Part shown: positions 23,656 through 31,818 of the stretch, in pieces
Layout of the letters: every line of letters starts with the position of its first letter
Position numbering within the stretch: the first letter of the stretch is position 1
Assembly: GCA_022827185.1 (NCBI GenBank)
Contig: JAJDTM010000015.1
Coordinates: 1 to 64,000 of the forward strand
Reading direction: 5' to 3'
DNA length: 64,000 bases
Origin: Candidatus Poribacteria bacterium
GTDB taxonomy: Bacteria > Poribacteria > WGA-4E > WGA-3G
Made by a program: the position numbers and the translations under genes
Notes under the pieces: model-generated
Database searches by the model: none
Told to the model about the DNA's origin: nothing
What the model saw: only the letters and a program-made list of their open reading frames with translations

Positions 23656-23910
23656 ATGAACTCAGCCGCCATTGTACACAGGATCGTGTTGTTGATCTTA
23701 ATTATAGCAGCCAGTTTAGCTTTGTCCGCTTGTGAGAGCGATCCTATACTCGCGCCACAATCCGAAGTTGCTGAAGAGTCCGGCGGCAGCTACGGCAATA
23801 CGAACCTACCGGTCAGTGGAACCGACACCACACAAAACGATGTTACAGATGAGCAAAACGGTAAAACTGTAGGTGACCGTGCTACAATTACCAACCCAAA
23901 ACGCTTTTGA
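23656..23910 (+). CDS. Small lipoprotein
   Basis: The 84-residue protein has a lipobox 'ALSAC' (Cys27) after a hydrophobic signal, then a low-complexity Ser/Gly/Thr/Asn/Glu-rich tail. It overlaps out of frame with the beginning of the longest possible frame of the next receptor, which is why I start the receptor at 23930. No family is recognised. Its position between a Fur-like box and the TonB receptor suggests an accessory surface component. Confidence 0.65.
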   Translation: MNSAAIVHRIVLLILIIAASLALSACESDPILAPQSEVAEESGGSYGNTNLPVSGTDTTQNDVTDEQNGKTVGDRATITNPKRF

Positions 23911-23929
23911 AGCACAGGAAATAGAATCC

Positions 23930-26443
23930 ATGCATCTTCTTTTCCATAAGGTTTGCAAGTTAAAAACATACACACGAATCATATCATTTGTAACCATTTT
24001 TACCCTCCTATTGAGTGTGCCGTACTTTTGTCAAGGTTCAACTGAAATTAGTGGTAGAGTCATTGATAAAGGAACAAGGCAACCCATTTGGGGTGCTGCT
24101 GTTAAAATTGAATCGGACGGACAGATCTTAGCAGAAACAGCGACGGGCGAAGATGGCAACTTCCTCCTCACTCTGGATGTTCAAGGTGAGAAACAGATTC
24201 AAGTCACTTCAAGCGGTTATAATCGCCACAACGAGATGCTCGCGCTTAATCCCAATTCAACACAAAATTTGGAGATTTCGTTATCCAGTCAAACCTTTCG
24301 GCTTGCCCCGATAGAAATTATCGGCGAATCGTCGCGTATACATAGAAAACTTACCGGGACGATGAGTATGCTCGAACCAGAAACCGTTGACCTTATCAAA
24401 CCTGTTGGCACACAAGAATTACTTGAACTCATACCCGGTATTAACGGCTACGCAGACGACGGTTTTGGCAACTCGCGTTTGAGCATCGGTATCCGAGGAC
24501 TCAACCCCCGTCGAAGTGCACGCGTCCTCATTCTTGAAGATGGGATTCCGATACAGCCCGCAGTTTACATCTATCCGAATGCTTACTACAACCCACCCGC
24601 AGACCGCATCGATGCCGTTGAGGTTATTAAAAGCAGTGCCGCACTACGATACGGACCGCAAACGATGGGTGGCGTTATCAACTACACAACACGAAAACCA
24701 GATGGGACAAAAGGATTCGCAAATCAGTTAACAGGCGGCAACAACGGGTACTACAGTGCATTTTCAGAATTAAGAGGTATCGGAAATCCTGATAAAGTCG
24801 CGTCTGACATACAACTTCTCTATAAGCACGGGGACGGTTTTAGAGAAAACAATACATTTGATCAGGTAAATGGAACGGTAAAAACACTTCTCCAACTCAG
24901 TAAGGAAAAAACACTCTACCTCAAACTCAACGGTAATTATGAAAACTCAAACGCGACCTATACCGGCTTGACAGAGTACTCCTTCCAAACCGATCCGAAC
25001 TTCAATCCGAAAGAACATGACAATTTTAAGATCCTGCGGACCTCACTCGATCTCATCTACACCAACAAGATTTCGACAAATCTCGTCAGCAATACAGTAA
25101 TGTATACAAGTGTATTTGATCGGCGGTGGTGGCGTGAAGACGATATCTTCGTGCGTCCTGCATCTCTTGAAACCGGGAATCTGGTCCCGGTGCCTTATTT
25201 TCAAACGGGTGACCTTGTCAGAACCGGTAATGGAAAAAGCAACTTCGGCATCCTCCGCACTTTCTACGTAGGCGGTATTGAGCAAAATTATACGCTCAAT
25301 CACAGAATCGCCGGAAATGTAGGACTTGCTGAAATCGGCGGTAGGGTATACTGGGAACGTTTTATTGACGATAAGAAAACCGGAGACGCACCAGATGCCC
25401 GCGACGGTGTCTACTATACCGGCACTCCCGGCTCCGAAGAAGATCCAGTGAAACTCGTAGGGCAAAGCCATCATTATGAAACAATCGCCTTAGCACTCTA
25501 CGCCAAGGAACGGATGAGTTTTAAAAGATTAACCGTTACACCGGGGTTACGTTTTGAAGTGTTTAAACAGGATCGGGTCGACAGGTTACGCGGCTCGGTC
25601 CTCGCTGATAAAGTCTCATCTGTACTGTTGCCGGGGATTGGCGTGAACTACGAACTTGGACGATTCAACTTTTTCGGTGGTATCCACAGAGGCTATACAG
25701 CACCCTCCAGCGGCGCACTAAAAGTCACGAATTTCGGACAGAACATTGGTGCCGGAGGACTTGACCTCAAACCAGAGAAAAGTTGGAACATGGAACTCGG
25801 TTTCCGTTCATGGGTACCAGGCGTTATCTTAGAAGCCTCTGGATTCCTGATTAAAGTTGAAGACTTAGTCGCAGCGGGACGCGGCACAGCCTTCAAGAAC
25901 TTAGGCAAAGTTGATCTATCAGGTGTGGAGATGGCGATGACGTTGGGGGTATCCGAATTTGTGTCGATACTGCCCGATATTAACCTCGCTTATACATATC
26001 TCCAAACACAGATTGTTGACGGCATCGTGAAATCCGCTACGATCGCCGGGAACATTGATGTCGAACTAAACGGCAACGAATTGCCTTATGCCCCGCGGCA
26101 CACGTTCACGGTCGGATTGGTGAAACGCATTGGGGATGTCCTCCGTTTGCGCGCAGATATGCGGTTTGTAGATGAAGTCTTCACTGACTTTGAAAATCTC
26201 CAGCAAACTTTTAATCGCGGTGATACAGGTCCCATTCCGAGTTACACAATTGTCAACGCAAGCATAGACTACAAAATAAGCCAACAGTGGCAAGTATTTC
26301 TGACTGCCAAAAACATTTTCGATCACGTGTACATCGGGTCACGCCTGCACTCAAATGCTGGTCAACCCGAAGCTAACTTGAGCTCGGGCATCCTCATCGG
26401 TCCGAGACGACAGATACTTTTCGGTATCAAGCAAGGTTTCTAA
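23930..26443 (+). CDS. TonB-dependent receptor, FecA-like
   Basis: The protein has 837 residues from ATG 23930 (AGGAAA upstream). A signal sequence ends near 'CQGSTE'. Residues about 35-115 form a carboxypeptidase-regulatory-like beta-sandwich ('ISGRVIDKGTRQPIWGAAVKI'). A plug domain follows (about 140-250) with 'RGLNPRRSARVLILEDGIPI' and 'VEVIKSSAALRYGPQTMGGV', closest to ferric-dicitrate receptor FecA. The C-terminal barrel ends in 'ILFGIKQGF', a proper barrel signal. It imports an iron chelate across the outer membrane using TonB energy. The Fur-like box upstream fits iron control. Confidence 0.93.
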   Translation: MHLLFHKVCKLKTYTRIISFVTIFTLLLSVPYFCQGSTEISGRVIDKGTRQPIWGAAVKIESDGQILAETATGEDGNFLLTLDVQGEKQIQVTSSGYNRHNEMLALNPNSTQNLEISLSSQTFRLAPIEIIGESSRIHRKLTGTMSMLEPETVDLIKPVGTQELLELIPGINGYADDGFGNSRLSIGIRGLNPRRSARVLILEDGIPIQPAVYIYPNAYYNPPADRIDAVEVIKSSAALRYGPQTMGGVINYTTRKPDGTKGFANQLTGGNNGYYSAFSELRGIGNPDKVASDIQLLYKHGDGFRENNTFDQVNGTVKTLLQLSKEKTLYLKLNGNYENSNATYTGLTEYSFQTDPNFNPKEHDNFKILRTSLDLIYTNKISTNLVSNTVMYTSVFDRRWWREDDIFVRPASLETGNLVPVPYFQTGDLVRTGNGKSNFGILRTFYVGGIEQNYTLNHRIAGNVGLAEIGGRVYWERFIDDKKTGDAPDARDGVYYTGTPGSEEDPVKLVGQSHHYETIALALYAKERMSFKRLTVTPGLRFEVFKQDRVDRLRGSVLADKVSSVLLPGIGVNYELGRFNFFGGIHRGYTAPSSGALKVTNFGQNIGAGGLDLKPEKSWNMELGFRSWVPGVILEASGFLIKVEDLVAAGRGTAFKNLGKVDLSGVEMAMTLGVSEFVSILPDINLAYTYLQTQIVDGIVKSATIAGNIDVELNGNELPYAPRHTFTVGLVKRIGDVLRLRADMRFVDEVFTDFENLQQTFNRGDTGPIPSYTIVNASIDYKISQQWQVFLTAKNIFDHVYIGSRLHSNAGQPEANLSSGILIGPRRQILFGIKQGF

Positions 26444-26531
26444 TTCTGGCGTAAGTTGAAAATGGAGCGCAATTCAATTTTGAAACCATTTCAAAATACG
26501 CCTATCAACAATATAAGGAACAATTTTATTA

Positions 26532-26550
26532 GATAATGAGTCTCATTATC
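26532..26550. promoter_or_regulatory. Perfect Fur-box-like palindrome
   Basis: GATAATGAGTCTCATTATC is a perfect 9-1-9 inverted repeat and close to the classical Fur box. It lies 22 nt before the DUF4856 gene. Confidence 0.82.
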
Positions 26551-26572
26551 CATAAACTGTAAAGGAGTAAAC

Positions 26573-27807
26573 ATGATTTACCTGACCAAAAAAATCCAAT
26601 GGTTAGTCGTCCTGCTAACCGTTGCGAGCCTATTTCTATCCGCTTGTGGAAGCGACGAGGATGATGCTGATTTAGAGGAAGATGCTGCCGCTACGATCGA
26701 CGTTCCGCAGGCGTATGTCTTTGACAGCCGCTTTGTGGAGGGCGAGAGCAGTGTTGCCTATTCTGGACAGGTCGTACGCAATCTGCTGTTACAAGATTTG
26801 AAAGCGACCACTGACAGCGTCGGAAAAGATGGCGCACGTCCTATTGCCGTCTCGGATATGCTTAAACTCTATGAATATGACGACGCGCTGAACCTGAAAA
26901 CGTTGACAACTACAGGAGGATTAGCCGCAAGCGAAAGCCATTATTCCGCACTTTCAACAGGAAAAAATCTGGTCGGTAAAATTTCAGACGAGCCGGTCAT
27001 CGGGTACGGACGCACTGCGGATGATTTGGTGAGGGAGTGGTTTGAAATGATTGCGGATAACTCCCAAGACTCAGACAAACTCGGCACCCCCATGGCTTAT
27101 ACCACTGATACGGCTTGCTTGAACGCGACAATAGTGAAGCAAGAGACGGTACCGACCCCTATACCGCAATGGAACACGCATGGGATGAAGCCTTCGGCTA
27201 CTTCGGTGCCGCTCGCGACTATTTCCGCTACACCGACGAGCAACTTGCAGGCAGCGTCGATGATTTCACTTTCGATTCTAACGGCGACGGAAGCATTGAC
27301 TTCAAATCCGAATACAACTTCGGACTCTCCAGAAATGCAGCAAAACGCGATAAAGGCGGATCAGGCGTTGATTTCACGCAAGAGATTTTCAATGCATTCC
27401 TTGCTGGCAGAACCGCGATCACGAATCAAGGGTCGGTAGCAGAAATTAGCGCGCACCGCCAAGCCGCGGCAGAAGGTATGGAAAAGGTTATCGCCGCAAC
27501 CGTCGTACATTACATCAACGATACGCTCAGTGATATGTCCGAGTTAGGTACAGCAGAAGAAAATCGTGCCAACTTAAACAAACATTGGGCAGAAATGAAA
27601 GGCTATACAGTCGCGTTGCAGTACAACCCGTTCCGGTTGATTACTGATGGACAACTCGCTGAATTACATGGTATCATGGGAGAAGCACCCATATATGATG
27701 AACCCGGCAGTAACAGCTACAAAACCCAAGTAGCTAATTACGAACGCGCCAAAGCCGTCCTACAGACGGCATACGGATTCTCCAACGATAACATGGCGAA
27801 CTGGTAG
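26573..27807 (+). pseudogene. DUF4856 lipoprotein with a frameshift
   Basis: The first frame (26573-27439) begins with a lipoprotein signal 'LFLSAC' and the DUF4856 start 'VPQAYVFDSRFVEGESSVAYSGQ'. From about 27112 the family continues only in another frame (to 27807), with 'GLLERDNSEARDGTDPYTA', 'HAWDEAFGYFGAARDYF', 'GRTAITNQG' and 'LYNPFRLITDGQLAELHG'-like ends. Restoring one G in the GG at 27112-27113 gives a continuous 411-residue protein reading '..TDTGLLERDN..'. DUF4856 proteins occur with imelysins in iron loci. It has a strong RBS (AAGGAG) and a perfect Fur-like box. Either the strain has lost it or there is a sequencing error. Confidence 0.85.
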
Positions 27808-27924
27808 GTATCACTTTCTGAAAAATAGGTAAACTCTTAAAAGCAAAACGGATGGAAGGCTGGAAGACGGGAGGGATGCTTCATCTCTTCCAACCTTCCA
27901 ATCTTTTAGCGGAAGGCCGAAGAG

Positions 27925-29388
27925 ATGCAACGACGATTCCAATCTTCCAACCTTTTCATCTGGAGTATGGTATTTATCGGTTGTATAGCCTCTCGGTTGC
28001 TTAGCACTATCTACTACATTGAAGACTTAGACAGTCTCCGCTTCGCACTGAGTATGATAGATTACGATGTTGCCAAGTTGCAGCCGCATTTTCCAGCATA
28101 CCCTGTTTTCTGTTGTATCGCCAAACTTCTCTATGTAGCCACACGTCGTTATGCATTGGCATTTTCACTCATTGGAGGGTTATCAACTTTCTTCACAATC
28201 TTCTTTACACTAAAGATTGCGAAAATCCAAAACACCACGTTATTGGGAAAGATTACCATATTTTTGATATTCATGAATCCGCTGCTCTGGTTGGTGAGCA
28301 ATCGCTACATGCCTGATGCAATGGGCGTTGCTTTCCTGTTAGCAAGCCTATACTTTACAACAAGAGAAGCGAAAAGTAAGGAGAGACCACCGTCAGATGC
28401 CCACAATGCCATCGGATTTTTCCTCGCTGGTATTCTGATCGGAATACGACTTTCGTATTTTCCACTATTGGTGCCTGCGTTGGTGGTACAGTTGAAACAC
28501 CCAGGGCGGCTAAAGTGCATCGTAGCTGGAGTTATCGGTGTGCTTGTCTGGTTCATTCCACTGCTCTCAATTACCGGGTGGACCACACTAATAACCGCAG
28601 CACAGACCCAAAGCCACGGGCATTTTTCGGAATTCGGTGGCGCAGTTTCCACACATCCTGTCCTGTGGCTTCGCTTGACAAAACTTTTTGAAAGCATCTG
28701 GGCAGATGGATTTGGACTCTACTGGCAAGGGCGCCACCCGATAACTGCCTGCACAGCGATCATTCTAATCAGCATTGTCGCAGCCAATTGGCAAACACTG
28801 AAAAGATGGACGACAGAAAAACTTTCTGAGAACTATTCCGCGTTTTTCAACGCTATCCTTATTGGATGTGTTGTCTATCTCGTATGGATTTTCTTGGGGC
28901 AAAACGTCATCCATAAGAGCCGACATGTTTTACCGTTGCTACCTTTTCTGAGCTTGGGCATTACATTTGCGTGCAGCCGAATCATAGAGACGCAAAATCG
29001 ATTTCGTCATCTGTTCGCCTTTTGTACTGTCCTCATCTTTTTTCTCTGTTATAGTTATGTCACCCTACATACTGTCGTCCAACACACAAAACCGACAGCG
29101 ATTGCACAAGTACACGAATATCTACGCGATAAACAGAATGAACAGAATGATAAACTGCATATTGTATCTGTACCATTAATAAAATACTACTTGGTTTCAC
29201 AAGCAATAGAAGCAGTTTATATCCCAATTAAAAGCGAGGCAGACCTTGCTCAACTCGACCCATTGGAAACCGGATTCGTTGTTATCGGAAGTCCATTGCC
29301 GAATCGAGTCCCTAAAGTCGAAAAGATGTTCTACCACAACCCGTATGTAAATCGGATGTGGTCCGAAATTCCTTTGTTTGAATACTAA
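27925..29388 (+). CDS. Multi-span membrane protein, probable GT-C-type glycosyltransferase
   Basis: The 487-residue protein has about ten hydrophobic segments, an early 'EDLDSLRFAL' loop with acidic residues as in GT-C enzymes, and a C-terminal soluble part with a Rossmann-like feel. ATG 27925 follows GAAGAG within a 'cttccaaccttccaatctt' repeat; a later Met at 27967 is also possible. GT-C proteins transfer sugars from lipid carriers on the outer side of the membrane; the substrate is unknown. With the next FAD gene it forms a two-gene unit inside the iron island, lacking a Fur-like box. Confidence 0.65.
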   Translation: MQRRFQSSNLFIWSMVFIGCIASRLLSTIYYIEDLDSLRFALSMIDYDVAKLQPHFPAYPVFCCIAKLLYVATRRYALAFSLIGGLSTFFTIFFTLKIAKIQNTTLLGKITIFLIFMNPLLWLVSNRYMPDAMGVAFLLASLYFTTREAKSKERPPSDAHNAIGFFLAGILIGIRLSYFPLLVPALVVQLKHPGRLKCIVAGVIGVLVWFIPLLSITGWTTLITAAQTQSHGHFSEFGGAVSTHPVLWLRLTKLFESIWADGFGLYWQGRHPITACTAIILISIVAANWQTLKRWTTEKLSENYSAFFNAILIGCVVYLVWIFLGQNVIHKSRHVLPLLPFLSLGITFACSRIIETQNRFRHLFAFCTVLIFFLCYSYVTLHTVVQHTKPTAIAQVHEYLRDKQNEQNDKLHIVSVPLIKYYLVSQAIEAVYIPIKSEADLAQLDPLETGFVVIGSPLPNRVPKVEKMFYHNPYVNRMWSEIPLFEY

Positions 29389-29408
29389 GTCTGTACGGAC
29401 GGAGCACA

Positions 29409-30809
29409 ATGAAAAGTGATAATCTTCACATCCTCGGCGGTGGTCCCGCTGGATTGACAACAGGATACTATGCCAAGAAGCACGGTTTCCCGAATTTCAC
29501 CATCTTTGAAGCCGGTGAACATGCCGGAGGGAACTGCCGTACGCTCAAAATCAAGGGTGTAGATTGTAGATATAGCTTTCTGCAAAGAGACGCTTTCCGA
29601 TTCGACACTGGGGCGCACCGCTTCCACGACAAAGACCCACAAGTTACCGAAGAGGTGAAAACCCTCCTTGGTGATGATCTGTTGCGTGTAGCGGCACCAA
29701 GTGAAATATTTTTTGAAGGTAAATTTTATAGGTTTCCACTCCTGCTGAACGACCTCGTCCAAAAACTCGAAACCAAGACGCTCCTGAAAATTACATGGGA
29801 GAAACTACACCACAGACGCAGAAAACAGGCAGACAACTTCGCCGATTTTGCTATTAACCAGTATGGGAAAACATTGGCGGAACACTTCCTACTCAACTAT
29901 TCCGAAAAGTTGTGGGGACAACCACCACACAAACTCTCTACTGCTATCTCAGGGAACAGACTTAAAGGGTTAGATCTGCGGAGTTTCCTCCGCTCAACTG
30001 TACTCGGAACACCACAAAACCCAGCGCATTTAGATGGATCTTTCTTTTATCCGAAATACGGCATCGGCATGATTAGCGATAAATTATGCGAATTTATCGG
30101 TCCCGATCATATCAAGTTGAAGCACCGAGTCAACCGGTTGGTCCACAAAAATGGAAGGATTGAACGTATTATCATAAATAAGGTATCAGATTCGCAGCGC
30201 GTCACCGCAGCGCAAAACGAGATTGAAATACCCGTCTCTACAGTGATTAATACACTGCCATTGACACTTTCAATGCGGATGTTAGATCCACCACCGCCAC
30301 CAGAACTGAGTGCAGTTGCAGACACAATCAAATACCGACACCTTTTGCTCTGTGTTTTCTGTTTAAACCGTGATACTTTTTCATCGAACGCTTCGATCTA
30401 TTTTCCGAGTGAAGAATTCCCTTTTACGCGCCTATATGAACCCAAAAACCGAAGTTCCCACATGGCACCCAAAGGACAGACAGTAATCGTATTAGAGTTA
30501 CCCTGCTACAACGATAATGCCGTGTGGAATATGTCGGAAGCGACACTACAAACCGAAGTATGGGAAGCGTTAAGTCGCGTTAAACCGATACGGCAAGAGG
30601 AAATTATCCATTATCAAAGTTACAAACTACCGTTCGCCTATCCTGTACTTGAGGTCGGATTTGAAGAGAATGTAGCCCGTCTCGTTGCCTACTTTGAAAC
30701 GTTTGAGAACCTGTATCTGACAGGGAGGAGTTCTCTGTTCCGTTATTTGCACCTGCATGACCTATTTAAAGCAGGACAGGAAGTAGTAGCACAGATTAGA
30801 AACGCTTAA
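29409..30809 (+). CDS. FAD-dependent oxidoreductase, amine-oxidase/UDP-galactopyranose-mutase-like
   Basis: The 466-residue flavoprotein has an N-terminal dinucleotide fold 'ILGGGPAGLTTGYYAKKHG' with Glu at the end of the second strand ('IFEAGEHAGGNCRT'). This matches protoporphyrinogen-oxidase-like and mutase-like enzymes of polysaccharide gene clusters. 'NYSEKLWGQPPHKLS' and 'YPKYGIGMISDKL' are typical. The C-terminus 'LTGRSSLFRYLHLHDLFKAG' closes the FAD site. It follows the glycosyltransferase by 20 nt with GGAG before the ATG, so a joint role in surface sugar metabolism is likely. A haem-biosynthesis role is possible but less so. Confidence 0.8.
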   Translation: MKSDNLHILGGGPAGLTTGYYAKKHGFPNFTIFEAGEHAGGNCRTLKIKGVDCRYSFLQRDAFRFDTGAHRFHDKDPQVTEEVKTLLGDDLLRVAAPSEIFFEGKFYRFPLLLNDLVQKLETKTLLKITWEKLHHRRRKQADNFADFAINQYGKTLAEHFLLNYSEKLWGQPPHKLSTAISGNRLKGLDLRSFLRSTVLGTPQNPAHLDGSFFYPKYGIGMISDKLCEFIGPDHIKLKHRVNRLVHKNGRIERIIINKVSDSQRVTAAQNEIEIPVSTVINTLPLTLSMRMLDPPPPPELSAVADTIKYRHLLLCVFCLNRDTFSSNASIYFPSEEFPFTRLYEPKNRSSHMAPKGQTVIVLELPCYNDNAVWNMSEATLQTEVWEALSRVKPIRQEEIIHYQSYKLPFAYPVLEVGFEENVARLVAYFETFENLYLTGRSSLFRYLHLHDLFKAGQEVVAQIRNA

Positions 30810-30903
30810 ATTTGATCATCAAACGCAAATTTCGTATAATGCGACACATATTAGGATCCGCTATCTAAAATGTACAAGAAACCGAAAAAAAATCAGAAAA
30901 AAT

Positions 30904-30932
30904 TTGACACGTATTAACAAATATAGTATAAT
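30904..30932 (+). promoter_or_regulatory. Perfect consensus sigma70 promoter
   Basis: TTGACA (30904-30909), 17-nt spacer, TATAAT (30927-30932). Confidence 0.85.
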
Positions 30933-30958
30933 ATATATGTGTTGGCAAACACGATTGT

Positions 30959-31000
30959 TTGAATATCGACCCTCTTAATATGATAATGAGTCTCATTTTC
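30959..31000 (+). promoter_or_regulatory. Promoter with Fur-box-like site on its -10
   Basis: TTGAAT (30959-30964), 17-nt spacer, GATAAT (30982-30987). The -10 is the first half of GATAATGAGTCTCATTTTC (30982-31000), an 18 of 19 match to the perfect box at 26532. Bound repressor would block polymerase. Confidence 0.7.
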
Positions 31001-31119
31001 AATTTTAAGAAGGTGGCGTTCAGACGTATCAATTTCCTCTAAGAGTGGTGATTAAGGCGATGCTCACTGAAGGCGGAAGAAAACCATATCCGCCACAGTA
31101 TAGCATGTGCTGTATGGTC

Positions 31120-31142
31120 GGCGGGGAACAGGATACCCCGCC
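31120..31142. promoter_or_regulatory. GC-rich hairpin in the haem-oxygenase leader
   Basis: GGCGGGG (31120-31126) pairs with CCCCGCC (31136-31142) across a 9-nt loop. No T-run follows, so a pausing, attenuation or RNA-stability role is more likely than termination. Confidence 0.5.
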
Positions 31143-31155
31143 TTACCATAAATAT

Positions 31156-31174
31156 GATAATGAGTTTCATTCTC
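31156..31174. promoter_or_regulatory. Fur-box-like operator before the haem-oxygenase gene
   Basis: GATAATGAGTTTCATTCTC: first half perfect, second half 7 of 9. It ends 15 nt before the ATG. Confidence 0.65.
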
Positions 31175-31189
31175 AATTAAGGAGCGGTT

Positions 31190-31546
31190 ATGATAACTGT
31201 TGCAAACCGAATCTACGTCGCACCCGAATACCAAGACGAATTTGAGGAGCGATTCCGAAATCGCGCACGTCTTGTTGACGGGATGCCAGGGTTCATCTCC
31301 AACCAAGTCCTACGTCCTGTCAATGATGGCGATCCCTATGTCGTTTTTACACACTGGGAATCGCGAAAGGATTTTGAAAACTGGGTGGAATCCGAAGAAT
31401 TCCGTAAAGGACACGCACAGTCCGGCACATTGCCCAAAGAGGCGTTCACACAATCAAATAAACTTGAACTTCACGAGGTCTTTCTCGATTCCACGCAACC
31501 AGATCTGAAGGAAGAACCACGCGGCGGTCCGTTTAAGGTTCACTAA
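31190..31546 (+). CDS. IsdG/HmoA-type haem-degrading monooxygenase
   Basis: The 118-residue protein has the antibiotic-biosynthesis-monooxygenase fold. The residues defining IsdG-type haem oxygenases are in register: Asn6 ('VANRIYV'), Trp65 and His75 ('FENWVESEEFRKGH'). In Staphylococcus IsdG the triad is Asn7, Trp67, His77, with the same W-to-H spacing of 10. The enzyme opens haem to release iron in the cytoplasm. AAGGAG precedes the ATG and Fur-like boxes lie on both sides of its leader. With the haem receptor and transporter downstream, haem use is strongly indicated. Confidence 0.9.
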   Translation: MITVANRIYVAPEYQDEFEERFRNRARLVDGMPGFISNQVLRPVNDGDPYVVFTHWESRKDFENWVESEEFRKGHAQSGTLPKEAFTQSNKLELHEVFLDSTQPDLKEEPRGGPFKVH

Positions 31547-31818
31547 AACAGAATAATAGCAGAAAAAGCGACGCAAGAAACAGGACAGGCTCCCAACTGC
31601 CAATTGTTAGCTACTTGTCCATGTTTCTAAGGGAAATACACACATCGATTGCGAATCGACAGCGTTTCGCGTTTTGCGGGTTTCTCACGCGCATCTGTTA
31701 AAGCGTTTCTACCCGATGCCTTTTCTGCCTTAATTAGAATACGCCATCGGTGTTGCGATTGTCAAGTGAATTTAGAGACGACTATGCCAAACGTTTTAAT
31801 GTATTCAGGAGGAAAATT

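Larger units (their letters stand above)
30810..31189. other. Control region of the haem-degradation gene
   Basis: This 380-bp gap contains a perfect consensus promoter (30904-30932), a Fur-like box on a second promoter (30982-31000), a GC-rich hairpin (31120-31142) and another Fur-like box (31156-31174) just before the haem-oxygenase gene. The 155 nt between the boxes could be an untranslated leader or a small RNA. A 66-codon frame at 31045 has no RBS and I do not count it. Confidence 0.7.

Noticed and set aside
23873..23929. Upstream extension of the FecA-like receptor
   Set aside because: It overlaps the small lipoprotein out of frame, and ATG 23930 begins a proper signal peptide.
29409..30809. 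Assignment as protoporphyrinogen oxidase in haem synthesis
   Set aside because: The motifs fit the wider FAD amine-oxidase/mutase group and the gene is coupled to a glycosyltransferase, so I did not name it hemG/hemY.
31045..31245. 66-codon frame between Fur-like boxes
   Set aside because: It overlaps the haem-oxygenase start in another frame, has no RBS and low-complexity composition; more likely an untranslated leader.
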